Source: Anaerolineales bacterium (GTDB lineage: Bacteria > Chloroflexota > Anaerolineae > Anaerolineales > UBA11579). Taken from it: 64,000 bases of DNA. The stretch covers positions 434,001 to 498,000 of the forward strand of contig JAJTXV010000001.1 of the NCBI GenBank assembly GCA_021463845.1, in the 5' to 3' direction. Position numbers and translations under genes: made by a program. Numbering within the stretch: the first letter of the stretch is position 1; every line of letters starts with the position of its first letter. Under the pieces are notes generated by a model that saw nothing but the letters and a program-made list of their open reading frames with translations, searched no databases and was not told where the DNA came from. Positions 1 through 7,699 of the stretch are shown here, one piece after another.

Positions 1-74
1 TCGGCGTGGCGGCCTTGGCGCTGGTGTTCACCGGCGCCGGTGCGCTCTCGCTGGATGCCGGCCTGGGCTGGTAA
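1..74 (+). CDS. DoxX-family membrane protein, C-terminal end only
   Basis: The reading frame is open from the window edge to a TAA at 72-74 and gives about 23 residues ending in a G-A-G-A-L-S-L-D-A-G-L-G-W type tail. DoxX-family proteins commonly end in a similar hydrophobic helix followed by a SLD motif, and the next gene is another DoxX-like protein only 5 bases away. The family call rests on this short tail and the neighbour; the catalytic or membrane core lies outside the window. Confidence 0.5.
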   Translation, partial: GVAALALVFTGAGALSLDAGLGW

Positions 75-79
75 CGAGC

Positions 80-457
80 ATGCATATCGTTTTGTGGGTC
101 GCTCAGGTTCTCCTGGCGGTCGCCTTCCTTGGGGCGGGCTATTTTCACGCCTTCAAGGCGGATGAAGCCAAGGGCAGGCCGGAGATGGCTTGGATGCAGG
201 CACTGAAACCAGGCCTTCGCAAGTTCATTGGCCTGGCTGAGATGGCAGGCGGCTTGGGGGTCGTGCTGCCCATGTTGACCGGCGTTTTGCCTTGGTTAAC
301 CCCGGTGGCGGCAGCCTTGTTGGCCGTCGTGATGGCGCTGGCAATTGCCTTTCATGTCGTGCGTAGCGAGTATCCTAATCTGGCGGTTAATGCGGCGCTG
401 CTTCTACTGGCCGCTTTTGTGGCCTGGGGCCGCTGGGATCTGTTAAGCCTGCTGTAA
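80..457 (+). CDS. DoxX-like small integral membrane protein
   Basis: The 125-residue protein has four predicted membrane helices (about residues 3-22, 48-67, 70-91 and 99-120). An FLGAGYFHAFK segment after helix 1 and an FHVVRSEYPN loop before helix 4 are typical of the DoxX-like (DoxX_2) family. These small quinol- or redox-linked membrane proteins have poorly defined roles. It follows another DoxX-type tail by 5 bases, so the two are probably one transcript that ends at the hairpin at 474-505. Confidence 0.75.
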   Translation: MHIVLWVAQVLLAVAFLGAGYFHAFKADEAKGRPEMAWMQALKPGLRKFIGLAEMAGGLGVVLPMLTGVLPWLTPVAAALLAVVMALAIAFHVVRSEYPNLAVNAALLLLAAFVAWGRWDLLSLL

Positions 458-473
458 CGTACTTCAACAAGCA

Positions 474-505
474 AAACGCCCAGCCATTTGGCTGGGCGTT
501 TTTGC
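474..505 (+). terminator. Rho-independent terminator after the DoxX pair
   Basis: A GC-rich inverted repeat (AAACGCCCAGCC / GGCTGGGCGTTT around an ATTT loop) is followed by a T-rich tail. It sits 17 bases after the stop of the DoxX-like gene. Because its left side is A-rich it could also serve the leftward gene at 542-892, so it is probably bidirectional. Confidence 0.85.
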
Positions 506-541
506 TTTCTGGGCTCGCCGGAGCTCAGGACTGCACATGCA

Positions 542-892
542 TCAAACGCGTTTGTTGCCGCGCGGGGAGGCAGTGACCCAGGTGATGATGTTGCGTACCG
601 CCAAGGCCACGATCATCACGCCGAAATAAGTAGAAACACTGACCAGCAGGGCGGTCACGGGCTCGCCGACGCTGGGCAGCTCAGACAGGGTCTGGCTGAA
701 GAAGACCAAACCGATCGCCACGAGGATGAAGTGGTGCTCCATATCTTCGGTGACGAACACATAGCCCGCAAACAGGCCCAGCAGGATCATGAGCCACAAG
801 AAGGCCGAATGCAGCGGGGTCACCAGAGCAATGATCACCGCCAACACCAGGCCGGCAATAAAAGCCCAACGTGCCATTTCAGAACGGTCCAT
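542..892 (-). CDS. Small four-helix membrane protein, paralogue of 1188-1589
   Basis: The protein has 116 residues and four hydrophobic segments with a short charged tail. It is alignable by eye with the protein at 1188-1589: both carry a Y-x-x-x-(S/T)-(E/K)-(D/E) loop between helices 2 and 3, a (V/Y)-F-F-S-x-x-L-S-x-(L/V)-P-S-(V/I)-G motif after helix 3, and a final (A/S)-x-(A/V)-R-x-I-(V/I)-(S/T)-W segment. The start has AAAGGAAA upstream. No known family was recognised. The two copies look like an old tandem duplication of an inner-membrane protein. Confidence 0.7.
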   Translation of the reverse strand: MDRSEMARWAFIAGLVLAVIIALVTPLHSAFLWLMILLGLFAGYVFVTEDMEHHFILVAIGLVFFSQTLSELPSVGEPVTALLVSVSTYFGVMIVALAVRNIITWVTASPRGNKRV

Positions 893-907
893 CGAGATTT
901 CCTTTCA

Positions 908-1045
908 CTAGAACAGACGCAAAATTAGCCACACCAACAGCACAAGCAGTACCACTTGCACTGCAGTGAAGCTGCGCCGTCTGCGACCCAAGGGAATGAC
1001 ACCCAGCAGGATCAGAATAAGTACGATGATGAGTATGGTTTCCAT
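908..1045 (-). CDS. DUF3309-like 45-residue membrane peptide
   Basis: An ATG at 1043-1045 opens a 45-residue frame that ends in TAG at 908-910. It begins with METILIIVLILILLG, passes a PLGRRRR turn and ends in a second hydrophobic helix. This matches the usual layout of DUF3309 peptides: a helix starting M-x-T-I-L-(L/I)-I, a Pro/Arg-rich loop and a Leu-rich helix. It lies 15 bases upstream of the 542-892 gene on the same strand, so co-transcription is likely. The function is unknown. Confidence 0.6.
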   Translation of the reverse strand: METILIIVLILILLGVIPLGRRRRSFTAVQVVLLVLLVWLILRLF

Positions 1046-1134
1046 AGAGTCTCGCAGGCGCGGGTTGTTCGGATAACGGCTTGAAGAGTCATTGTGTTAC
1101 CCGCGGATATCAAGATTAATACCGCACGGGGAAA

Positions 1135-1165
1135 GCAAAACGCCCAGCGGGGCTGGGCGTTTTGC
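1135..1165 (-). terminator. Rho-independent terminator, bidirectional
   Basis: A perfect 14-bp inverted repeat (GCAAAACGCCCAGC / GCTGGGCGTTTTGC) surrounds a 3-base loop. It follows the stop of the leftward gene at 1188. The A/T-rich outer ends supply U-tracts in both directions. Its core is the same CGCCCAGC/GCTGGGCG stem as in the terminator at 474-505. Confidence 0.8.
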
Positions 1166-1187
1166 AATTAGTGCACGAATGCAAAGA

Positions 1188-1589
1188 CTAGGAGCGGAAC
1201 CAGCTCACAATGGTGCGGGCCGCCACGGCCAGAGCCGCCAGGGAGAGGAACACACCCAGCACGCCCAGGATGGAGGTGAGGTAGTTGCCAATGCTGGGCA
1301 CGTAGCTCAGACGGTCAGAGAAGAAATACACTGCGAAAGCAGTCAGCAGGAAGCTCTTCTCGCCTTCCTTGCTGATGTGCAGGTAGCCGCCCACCAGGGC
1401 CAGCACGATCAGCAGATACACGATCGGCATCTGGAACTGCTGTACCGTGAAGCTGGGGAAGGCGAAGAACAAGCCAGCCAGCAGGGACAGCACCAGGCCA
1501 CCCAGGAACACATAGCGACCGACGGTAGCGAGATCTACGCTGCTGCCAGCCTTCTTAGCCGTCTTGCGGCTCTTTTTGGTTGTTGCCAT
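1188..1589 (-). CDS. Small four-helix membrane protein, paralogue of 542-892
   Basis: The 133-residue protein has a Lys/Arg-rich N-terminus (MATTKKSRKTAKK) that should stay cytoplasmic, followed by four membrane helices (about 25-45, 54-72, 79-96 and 103-125). Its layout and motifs repeat those of the protein at 542-892. A TGAGGAGGAT Shine-Dalgarno-like sequence precedes the ATG. The function is unknown. Confidence 0.7.
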   Translation of the reverse strand: MATTKKSRKTAKKAGSSVDLATVGRYVFLGGLVLSLLAGLFFAFPSFTVQQFQMPIVYLLIVLALVGGYLHISKEGEKSFLLTAFAVYFFSDRLSYVPSIGNYLTSILGVLGVFLSLAALAVAARTIVSWFRS

Positions 1590-1672
1590 GAATCCTCCTC
1601 AGGATCAATGAGATGGGTAACTCTAACAGCTAGCTGGCTTTGATGCCAGAGAAAATCTGCGCCAAAGCTGCC

Positions 1673-2365
1673 TCAGCGCGGCTTCTGCTTGGCATTTTCG
1701 AATAAGAAGCTGAGCTGTTTTGCGCGCTGCACGCCAATGCCCGGCCCCTGGGCCGGCTTGATCACCAGCTGCTTAAGTTTTTTGGCGGGCACAGTGGGCA
1801 GGGCGGCGGTGCCCACCTGCACATCGGCCGCCGGGTCCAGGAACACGAGTGCCGCGGATACAGGCACAGTCTCATCCTTCAGGTGCTTGGAGAGCCAGCG
1901 GTCAAGGATCTCGGCCTCGATCGTGGCCTCGCTTACCGGCTTGCCCACGCCTTCCTGGGTCAGCCGTTTCAAGAAGGGTACATTGCTCACCTTCCAGCGG
2001 CGGCGCGGCGCCTCGTAGGTGATGGTGCCGGTGGTTTGACGCGGCAGCAGGATCCACAGGCCGCTTGGCCCCACCAGCAGGTGCGAGGCCGGGCTGGTGA
2101 AGTTGTATAAGGTGTAGTTGTTGTCCAGCGATTTAAGCGCCTGGGCCAGTTGGCGGTCTGGGCGGCGGTTCCAGCGGTTGAAGTAAGTGCCCACCTGGGT
2201 GAAGATCATGCCGCCCGTCAGGAACAGCAGATACAGGCCAAAGTCCATGTCGGTGTTGAACAGCAGATAGACCGAGACCACCAGCATGAACATGCCCGCC
2301 AGGTTGGCCACCAAAGCCACGCGGGCATTGCGCTTGTATAGGCTTTCGTTCGTGATCAGGCGCAT
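1673..2365 (-). CDS. Membrane protein with a NERD-like cytoplasmic domain
   Basis: The protein has 230 residues. Two membrane helices (about 15-36 and 43-63) are followed by a soluble region with a P-A-S-H-L-L-V-G-P-S-G-L-W-I-L-L-P segment. That resembles the core strand of nuclease-related (NERD) domains, where a D/H...G.....GI.vI pattern is usual. The clear catalytic acids of active NERD nucleases are not obvious, so the domain label is tentative. Its start directly abuts the plsX stop at 2366, which indicates one leftward transcript with plsX. Confidence 0.55.
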   Translation of the reverse strand: MRLITNESLYKRNARVALVANLAGMFMLVVSVYLLFNTDMDFGLYLLFLTGGMIFTQVGTYFNRWNRRPDRQLAQALKSLDNNYTLYNFTSPASHLLVGPSGLWILLPRQTTGTITYEAPRRRWKVSNVPFLKRLTQEGVGKPVSEATIEAEILDRWLSKHLKDETVPVSAALVFLDPAADVQVGTAALPTVPAKKLKQLVIKPAQGPGIGVQRAKQLSFLFENAKQKPR

Positions 2366-3373
2366 CTATTGTTCTCCTTGCGGCAACTTGGACAGGCCGC
2401 TTTCAATGGCCTGGGCCAATGAGCCCAGCAAGTTCACTTCAACGGATTGGCGCGCCAGGCGCAGGGCGCTCAGCAGGGCGCGCGAATCAGAGCGCCCGTG
2501 GGCCACGAACACCAGGCCGTTGAGCCCCAGCAGCGGCACCGCGCCCACCTCGGCCGGGTCCAGGTCTTTACGTAAACCGCGGAAAGCAGGGCGCGCCAGC
2601 AGCCCGCCGATCTTGGTCACCAACGTGGAGGTGATCTCTTCGCGCAAGCGTTCCGTGATCAGTTTGGCTACTGCCTCGGCGGACTTCATCAGCACGTTGC
2701 CAGTGAAGCCATCCGTAACCATTACGTCCGCCTCGCCGCCGAACAGCTCTTTGCCTTCCATGTTGCCAAGAAAGTTCAACCCGGTCTTTTCGAGTAGGGG
2801 GTAGGTGGCTTTGACCAGCTCGTTGCCTTTGCCGGCCTCTTCGCCATTCGAGAGCAGGCCGATCCGCGGATTTTTGACGCCAAGCATCTTTTCAACGTAC
2901 ACAGAACCCAGGAGCGCAAACTGCACAAGATACTCCGGCTTGCACTCCGCATTGGCGCCCACGTCCAGCACGGCGCAGCGCCCGCCCTTGACCGGGAACA
3001 GGGCGGTGAGCGCCGGGCGCTTGACGCCGCGCAGGCGCCCCAGGCGGGCCAGGGCGATCGCCATCTGGCCGCCGGTGTTGCCGGCCGAGACAAACGCTTG
3101 GGCCTTGCCCTCCTTGACCAGATCCATGCCTACGCCCATGCTGTTCTGCATCTTGCGCAGCGAGCCAGGCGAGATGTGGTCGGTCATTTCAAAGACATCC
3201 GGGGCGTGCACGATCTCGATGCCGGAGCTGCGGTTGCCCAGCAGCTCACGCAGGCGTGGTTCATCGCCTACCAGGTATAGGCCTTCGCCGTACTGGCGGG
3301 CATATTCAACCGCAGCCTCAACTTCGGGGGCAGGGTTTGTGTCGCTGCCCATGGCGTCTAAAACTATACGCAT
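2366..3373 (-). CDS. plsX: Phosphate acyltransferase PlsX
   Basis: PlsX converts acyl-ACP plus phosphate into acyl-phosphate, the acyl donor for glycerol-3-phosphate in membrane phospholipid synthesis. The 335-residue length is normal for the family. Recognisable features are the N-terminal M-R-I-V-L-D-A-M-G-S-D, the ISPGSLRKMQNSMG segment, S-A-G-N-T-G near residue 100, GANAECKPEYLVQFA, and MVTDGFTGNVLMKSAE. The ATG at 3373 has GAGGAG upstream. It is in a cotranscribed pair with the membrane protein at 1673-2365. Confidence 0.95.
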   Translation of the reverse strand: MRIVLDAMGSDTNPAPEVEAAVEYARQYGEGLYLVGDEPRLRELLGNRSSGIEIVHAPDVFEMTDHISPGSLRKMQNSMGVGMDLVKEGKAQAFVSAGNTGGQMAIALARLGRLRGVKRPALTALFPVKGGRCAVLDVGANAECKPEYLVQFALLGSVYVEKMLGVKNPRIGLLSNGEEAGKGNELVKATYPLLEKTGLNFLGNMEGKELFGGEADVMVTDGFTGNVLMKSAEAVAKLITERLREEITSTLVTKIGGLLARPAFRGLRKDLDPAEVGAVPLLGLNGLVFVAHGRSDSRALLSALRLARQSVEVNLLGSLAQAIESGLSKLPQGEQ

Positions 3374-3424
3374 GCGTCTCCTCGAGGACGTGGGGAAGGC
3401 GAGTGCCTTGGATTCTGACCCTGC

Positions 3425-3452
3425 TTGACGCGCAGGTTCGGCGCATTATAAT
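3425..3452 (+). promoter_or_regulatory. Sigma-70-type promoter of tRNA-Leu
   Basis: TTGACG at 3425-3430 and TATAAT at 3447-3452 are separated by 16 bases. The expected start point lies a few bases before the tRNA at 3463, consistent with a short trailer-free tRNA unit. Confidence 0.7.
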
Positions 3453-3462
3453 ACTGCGTCCC

Positions 3463-3544
3463 GCGCTGGTGCTGGAACTGGTAGACAGGCATGGTTGAGG
3501 GCCATGTGCCGCAAGGCGTGTGGGTTCGATTCCCACCCAGCGCA
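3463..3544 (+). tRNA. tRNA-Leu (anticodon GAG)
   Basis: The acceptor stem GCGCTGG/CCAGCGC, the anticodon stem CATGG/CCATG with loop TTGAGGG, the long variable arm (TGCCGCAAGGCG) and the T-arm GTGGG-TTCGATT-CCCAC give a class II tRNA. The anticodon reads GAG, hence leucine. The CCA end is not encoded. A strong terminator follows at once. Confidence 0.93.
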
Positions 3545-3546
3545 TT

Positions 3547-3594
3547 AGCGAACGCCGTTGGCGGCTGGAAAGCCGCCAACGGCGTTCGCTTTTT
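3547..3594 (+). terminator. Terminator of the tRNA-Leu unit
   Basis: A perfect 20-bp inverted repeat (3547-3566 with 3571-3590) around a GGAA loop is followed by TTTT. It begins three bases after the tRNA. The unusually long stem has AGCG at its left base and CGCT before the T-run. Confidence 0.9.
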
Positions 3595-3685
3595 AGGGAG
3601 TTTCTACCGGCTTTCCTTGGCTGGCAGCATAAGTAGTGCCAAATCTTGGATAGAATATTTCCAGACTTAATCTCTGGAGCTCCCT

Positions 3686-3964
3686 ATGTGCCGAAATATC
3701 AGAGTCCTCTACAATTTTGAGCCGCCCACAACCGAAGATGAGGTGCAAGCCGCCGCGCTGCAGTTCGTGCGCAAAGTGTCTGGCTTCACCAAGCCCTCCA
3801 AGGCCAACGAAGCGGTCTTTGAGCGCGCCGTGCGTGAGGTAGCCAAGGCGACCCACAAACTGCTCGAGAATTTGGAAACCAGCGCGCCGCCGCGTGACCG
3901 GGATGTGATCGCCCAGCGCGCCCGCGAGCGGGCCGCCAAGCGGTATGGGCTGGCCGGCTCATGA
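3686..3964 (+). CDS. DUF2277 family protein
   Basis: The 92-residue protein starts with MCRNIRVLYNFEPP and continues AAALQFVRKVSGFTKPSKAN, the signature of the DUF2277 family. It ends in a helical R-x-x-x-(A)-(R/K)-(A/E)-rich tail. It overlaps the next gene by ATGA (3961-3964), so translation is probably coupled. The role of the family is unknown. Confidence 0.9.
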   Translation: MCRNIRVLYNFEPPTTEDEVQAAALQFVRKVSGFTKPSKANEAVFERAVREVAKATHKLLENLETSAPPRDRDVIAQRARERAAKRYGLAGS

Positions 3965-4404
3965 AGAAGTACAAGACCACCATCTGGCAGACCGGCAACA
4001 ACACCGGCATCCCCGTGCCGCCTGAGGTGCTGGAAGCGCTGGACGCCGGCAAGCGGCCTGCGGTCAAGGTCACCATCAAAGGCTACAGCTACCGCAGCAC
4101 CGTAGGCGCCATGGATGGCCAAAGCCTGATCCCATTCAGCGCGGCCCACCGCGAGGCCAGCGGCCTCAAAGGCGGTGACAAAGTGGAAGTGACGCTGGAG
4201 CTCGATACCGCCCCGCGCACAGTGGAGCTGCCAAAGGATCTGGCCGCCGCGCTCAAGAAGGCTGGCGTGCAGGCCGCCTATGAGGCCAGCGCGCCTTCGG
4301 CCAAGAAGGAATTCGTGCGCCAGGTGGAGAGCGCCAAGGCGGCCGACACACGCCAGCGGCGCATTGACAAGATCGTCGAAACCCTCAAGGCCAAGAAGAA
4401 GTAA
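3961..4404 (+). CDS. DUF1905/YdeI-OmpD-associated (OmdA) domain protein
   Basis: The protein has 147 residues. The N-terminal half is a DUF1905 beta-barrel-like domain (GIPVPPEVLEALDAGKRPAVKVTI ... YRSTVGAMDGQ, then SGLKGGDKVEVTLE). The C-terminal half (from ELPKDLAAALKKAG onward) matches the bacteriocin-protection YdeI/OmdA segment with AKKEFVRQVESAK-type helices and R-x-x-R-I-x-K-x-V-E-x-L. Proteins of this kind are widespread and poorly understood. It is coupled to the DUF2277 gene. Confidence 0.8.
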   Translation: MKKYKTTIWQTGNNTGIPVPPEVLEALDAGKRPAVKVTIKGYSYRSTVGAMDGQSLIPFSAAHREASGLKGGDKVEVTLELDTAPRTVELPKDLAAALKKAGVQAAYEASAPSAKKEFVRQVESAKAADTRQRRIDKIVETLKAKKK

Positions 4405-4407
4405 GCG

Positions 4408-4809
4408 ATGGCGCGCATTGTAATGACCGCCAGCGCCGTGCTGCTGGGGGCGGCTGGTGTTTTGCTTTCGTTCGCCCCTGAGGTTGGGCTGGCCCTGCTC
4501 GGTGTGGCTGCCAGCCCGGCGGCTTTGTTGATGGGCCAGTTGGTCGGCGCGCTGTATTTTGGCTTCGCCATGCTCAATTGGATGAACAAGGACAATCCCA
4601 CTGGCGGCATTTACAACCGCCCGGTGGTGGTGGCCAACTTGACCCACTTTACGATCGTTGGTCTGGCGATGCTCAAATTTCTGACCGGCAGCCAGCCGGC
4701 GCCAGGGTTATGGGCGGTTGGCGCGGTCTACACACTCCTGGCGATTGTTTTTGCGGTTGTGCTGTACACGCATCCATTCCCTCCGGCAGGCGGGCAGCCA
4801 AAACCTTGA
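4408..4809 (+). CDS. Small integral membrane protein of unknown function
   Basis: The 133-residue protein has four predicted helices (about 5-27, 38-58, 72-92 and 100-123) separated by short loops, including NWMNKDNPTGGIYNRP between helices 2 and 3. The start follows the DUF1905 stop by three bases, so it belongs to the same rightward transcript. No family was recognised. Confidence 0.65.
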   Translation: MARIVMTASAVLLGAAGVLLSFAPEVGLALLGVAASPAALLMGQLVGALYFGFAMLNWMNKDNPTGGIYNRPVVVANLTHFTIVGLAMLKFLTGSQPAPGLWAVGAVYTLLAIVFAVVLYTHPFPPAGGQPKP

Positions 4810-4903
4810 TACGATACGTACATGACTACTTTTCAGCAACCTTGTGGGGCGCAGGCGATGTTGAGCCGTGCCTAAGTTGCTGCTAGAGGAAACGTCCTTC
4901 CAA

Positions 4904-6448
4904 ATGTCCAAACTAGTTAGTGTTGCAGAGATGCGCGCCATAGAGCAGGCCGCCGATGAGCTGGGCCTGAGCTTTGCGCAAATGCTTGAGAATGCCGGCC
5001 GCGAGCTGGCCAATGCCGTCCTTGCGCATAGCCAAGACCGTGAGCGCACAGCGGTGGCCCTGGTCGGCACGGGCAACAATGGCAGCGATGCCTTGGTGGC
5101 CTTGGCCATCCTGGGTGCGGCGGGCTGGAAGACGGGCGCATTGCTGCTCGGCAAGCGCTTCAGCCATGATGAGTATGTCAAACGCGCCCGCAAGGCTGGC
5201 GCGCAGATCCGCACCCTCGATTACGACAATCACGAGAAACTGGACGAGCACGCCGAATGGCTGCGCAGCTACGCGGTGGTGCTGGACGGGATCCTCGGCA
5301 CCGGCGTGCGTGCCCCGGTGCGCGAGGTGCTGGCGCGCGTAATGGCGGCCATCAAGGCCAATTTTGAGATCGCCCAGCCTGCGCCGTACATCGTAGCGGT
5401 GGATTGCCCCTCTGGCATGGATTGCGATAGCGGCGAGGTGGCCGCCCAAACTCTGCAAGCCCAGCTGACGGTGTGCATGGGCGCCATCAAGACCGGCATG
5501 CTGACGCTGCCAGCTTACGGCTACCTGGGCGAACTTGAAGTTGCCGATATTGGCATTACCAATCGCATTCGCCAATGGGCCGAGATCCGGCGCGCCATCA
5601 TTGACGAGCGCGCCGCGCGCCAGTTCCTGCCGCCACGGCCGCTGGGCGCCCACAAGGGCACCTTTGGCAGCCTGTTGGTCGTCGCTGGCTCGCTGCAGTA
5701 TCCCGGCGCGGCTTTGTTGGCCGGGCGGGCGGCTTACCGCAGCGGGGCCGGCCTGGTGCAAATGGCGACGCCGAAGCAGGTCCAGCCCTTGCTGGCCGGG
5801 CATCTGCCCGAGGCCACCTGGCTGCCGCTGCCCTCGCAGGATGGCAGCTTTGGGCCAACTGCGGCCAAGCCAGTTGCCGCCGCACTGGAGAACGCCACTG
5901 CACTGTTGCTTGGCCCGGGCCTGGGCCTAAACGAAGGCACTGGCGAATTTGTGGGCAAGCTGCTCAAAGAAAAACTGCCGCCGCTGGTGGTGGATGCTGA
6001 TGGCCTTAAGCTGATGGCCGCCTATAAGGACTGGTTCCGCCGCTTCACGCTGGACGCGGTGCTGACCCCGCACCCAGGCGAAATGGCGATCCTGACCGGT
6101 CTGAGCGTCGCAGAGATCCAACGCGCCCGTATCGAGATCGCCGAGCAATACGCCAAAGCCTGGCACCAGGTAGTGGTGCTGAAGGGCGCCTTCACTGTGG
6201 TGGCCGCGCCGGATGGGCGCAGCGCCACGCTGCCGCTGGCGACGCCGGCCTTGGCGCGGGCCGGCACCGGGGATGTGCTGGCCGGGCTGATCGCTGGCTT
6301 GCGCGCCCAAGGCGCAGGCGCCTTCGAGGCGGCCTGTGCCGGCGTATGGCTGCATGGACAGGCCGGCCTGCGGGCCGCGGCCCACCGGGGCGCTGCGGCA
6401 GTGCTGGCCGGCGATCTGCTGGAGCATTTGCCAGTACTGGACGCCTAA
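4904..6448 (+). CDS. nnr: Bifunctional NAD(P)H-hydrate epimerase / ADP-dependent dehydratase
   Basis: This enzyme repairs hydrated NAD(P)H: an N-terminal YjeF/NnrE epimerase interconverts NAD(P)HX epimers and a C-terminal ribokinase-like NnrD domain dehydrates them with ADP. The epimerase half shows VSVAEMRAIEQ, G-N-N-G-S-D-A and V-D-C-P-S-G-M-D. The dehydratase half shows HKGTFG, GPGLG, DADGL, LTPHPGEMA and AGTGDVLAG. With the ATG at 4904 it has 514 residues, normal for the fusion. A GTG at 4868 would add 12 residues; 4904 was chosen because family homology starts there. Confidence 0.93.
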   Translation: MSKLVSVAEMRAIEQAADELGLSFAQMLENAGRELANAVLAHSQDRERTAVALVGTGNNGSDALVALAILGAAGWKTGALLLGKRFSHDEYVKRARKAGAQIRTLDYDNHEKLDEHAEWLRSYAVVLDGILGTGVRAPVREVLARVMAAIKANFEIAQPAPYIVAVDCPSGMDCDSGEVAAQTLQAQLTVCMGAIKTGMLTLPAYGYLGELEVADIGITNRIRQWAEIRRAIIDERAARQFLPPRPLGAHKGTFGSLLVVAGSLQYPGAALLAGRAAYRSGAGLVQMATPKQVQPLLAGHLPEATWLPLPSQDGSFGPTAAKPVAAALENATALLLGPGLGLNEGTGEFVGKLLKEKLPPLVVDADGLKLMAAYKDWFRRFTLDAVLTPHPGEMAILTGLSVAEIQRARIEIAEQYAKAWHQVVVLKGAFTVVAAPDGRSATLPLATPALARAGTGDVLAGLIAGLRAQGAGAFEAACAGVWLHGQAGLRAAAHRGAAAVLAGDLLEHLPVLDA

Positions 6449-6454
6449 CGCACC

Positions 6455-6571
6455 ATCATTGCGAAAGAGGCCGCATGTGAATGCGCCGACTGAAGCAATC
6501 TGATTTACGCCTAGGATTAACACCAGATCGCCACGCGCCCAGACCGCAAGCAGTCTGTGGCTCGCAATGAC
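6455..6571. repeat. 117-bp dispersed element with terminal inverted repeats, copy 1
   Basis: The segment opens with TCATTGCGAA and closes with TCGCAATGAC, a terminal inverted repeat. It shares its whole layout with 11894-12010: a GAGGCCGCATG segment, GCCGACTGAAG(C/T)AATCTG, an AT-rich centre, CCAGAT(C/T)GCCACGCGC, then CTGTGGCTCGCAATGAC. Both copies are exactly 117 bp. It encodes nothing evident and resembles a miniature or palindromic repeat family. Confidence 0.75.
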
Positions 6572-6760
6572 AGGAATTGCGACAGATGTGGCGCGCAGAA
6601 ACTAGTGAAGCGTGCATCCCGAGCGTAGCGAGGGATCCCCACTACGCGAGTAAGAACCAGACTCAATATGGAAGATGCGCCAGCAAGGATCCTTCGCTGG
6701 GGGTGACTCAGCGGTCTGGTGTAGCTGTTTCTACCCGCTCAGGATGACACGGATACGTAC
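6572..6760. other. Gene-free remnant with repeat-like fragments
   Basis: No open frame is convincing here. The segment holds GCATCCCGAGCGTAGCGAGG at about 6611-6630 and CCGCTCAGGATGACACGG near 6736, which look like pieces of other dispersed palindromic repeats (a TCATCCTGAG-type sequence occurs inverted). I see no promoter that could be assigned with confidence. Confidence 0.4.
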
Positions 6761-6793
6761 AAAAAAAGACCCGGCGTAGCCGGGTCTTTTTTT
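6761..6793 (-). terminator. Terminator of the YtxH/DUF948 unit
   Basis: AAAAAAAGACCCGGC / GCCGGGTCTTTTTTT surrounds a three-base GTA loop. It lies 13 bases past the stop of the leftward gene at 6806. Both flanks are homopolymeric, so it works in either direction. Confidence 0.9.
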
Positions 6794-6805
6794 GTGATGC
6801 GGTGC

Positions 6806-7168
6806 TTAGTTGGAAGCGCTCTTGGGGGACTTCTTGGCGGCTTCGATGGCGGCTTCGCCACGGGCCTTGAGGTCCTCAGCCTGGCTGCGGATGCCAGCGG
6901 TGCGCTCCTTGGCGTACTTGGTCACCTCGTCAGCGCGCTCTTTGGCCATCTTGGTCAGCTCATCGGCGCGGGCACGGGCGTCCGCCGCGGCCTGCTCCAG
7001 GCTCTCGCTGGCCTGGTCGCGCAGCTCAATGCTGCGGTCGCGGATGATGCGGCGGGTCTCCTCGCCGGAATGGGGGGCGGTGAGCAGGGCCACGGCCGCG
7101 CCCACCAGGCCGCCTACCAGCAGGCCGGACAAGAAGCTGCTAAATTCACTACCACTTCGATCAGACAT
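6806..7168 (-). CDS. YtxH-domain envelope stress-type protein
   Basis: The 120-residue protein has one N-terminal membrane helix (FLSGLLVGGLVGAAVALLTAP, about 11-31), then HSGEETRR and a long amphipathic alpha-helical tail rich in Ala, Arg and Glu. The GxxxGaaxaLLxAPxSGeexR pattern is the YtxH signature. Members are often found beside DUF948 proteins, as here. The exact role is unknown; in Bacillus relatives are general-stress proteins. Confidence 0.85.
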   Translation of the reverse strand: MSDRSGSEFSSFLSGLLVGGLVGAAVALLTAPHSGEETRRIIRDRSIELRDQASESLEQAAADARARADELTKMAKERADEVTKYAKERTAGIRSQAEDLKARGEAAIEAAKKSPKSASN

Positions 7169-7188
7169 GATTAATCTCCTTATAGTTC

Positions 7189-7632
7189 TTACTTGCGGCG
7201 GCCAAAGTTCAACATATCCAGTGCCCGGCGGGCTGCCGCCAAACCCGCATTAACCTTAACGACAGGTTCCACCAAATTGTCGCTCAGGAAACGAGCGGTT
7301 CCGCGCAGCGTATTGGCTGCCTCGCTGGCGGAGTCAATGATCGGGCGGACTTCGTTCTGCAGCAGATTGAGCAGTTGGGCCAGCTGGAACAGCAGGATCA
7401 CCAGGGCCAGGCCAATGATCATGAACTCAAACGCTACAAGGATGATGACGATGTCCCGAATGGTTTCTGTGGGGGCGCCAGGCTGCAGCAGGAAGTACAC
7501 TGCGGCGGCCAGGGCGCCGATGAACAGCACCGCCAGCAAACCCAGGCCGATCAGCAATCCTTTGGACGGGCCAGCAGGCTCCCCGTTGTAGTGGTCATTC
7601 GTGAAATCGTCTGTCACTTTTTTCCTACCCAA
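7189..7632 (-). CDS. DUF948-like membrane protein
   Basis: The protein has 147 residues with a hydrophilic N-terminus, two membrane helices (about 25-48 and 60-83) and a C-terminal helical region (LLQNEVRPIIDSASEAANTLRGTARFL). The helix followed by Q-x-E-V-x-P-x-x-x-x-A-x-x-x-x-x-x-L is characteristic of DUF948/YtxG proteins. It sits 20 bases upstream of the YtxH gene in the same orientation. Confidence 0.75.
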   Translation of the reverse strand: MGRKKVTDDFTNDHYNGEPAGPSKGLLIGLGLLAVLFIGALAAAVYFLLQPGAPTETIRDIVIILVAFEFMIIGLALVILLFQLAQLLNLLQNEVRPIIDSASEAANTLRGTARFLSDNLVEPVVKVNAGLAAARRALDMLNFGRRK

Positions 7633-7699
7633 CGCGGATTATACCGCCGTGGTGTTAGCGTTTTATTTAATTTGTTAAACGCAAGGTGAGTGTTGAGTG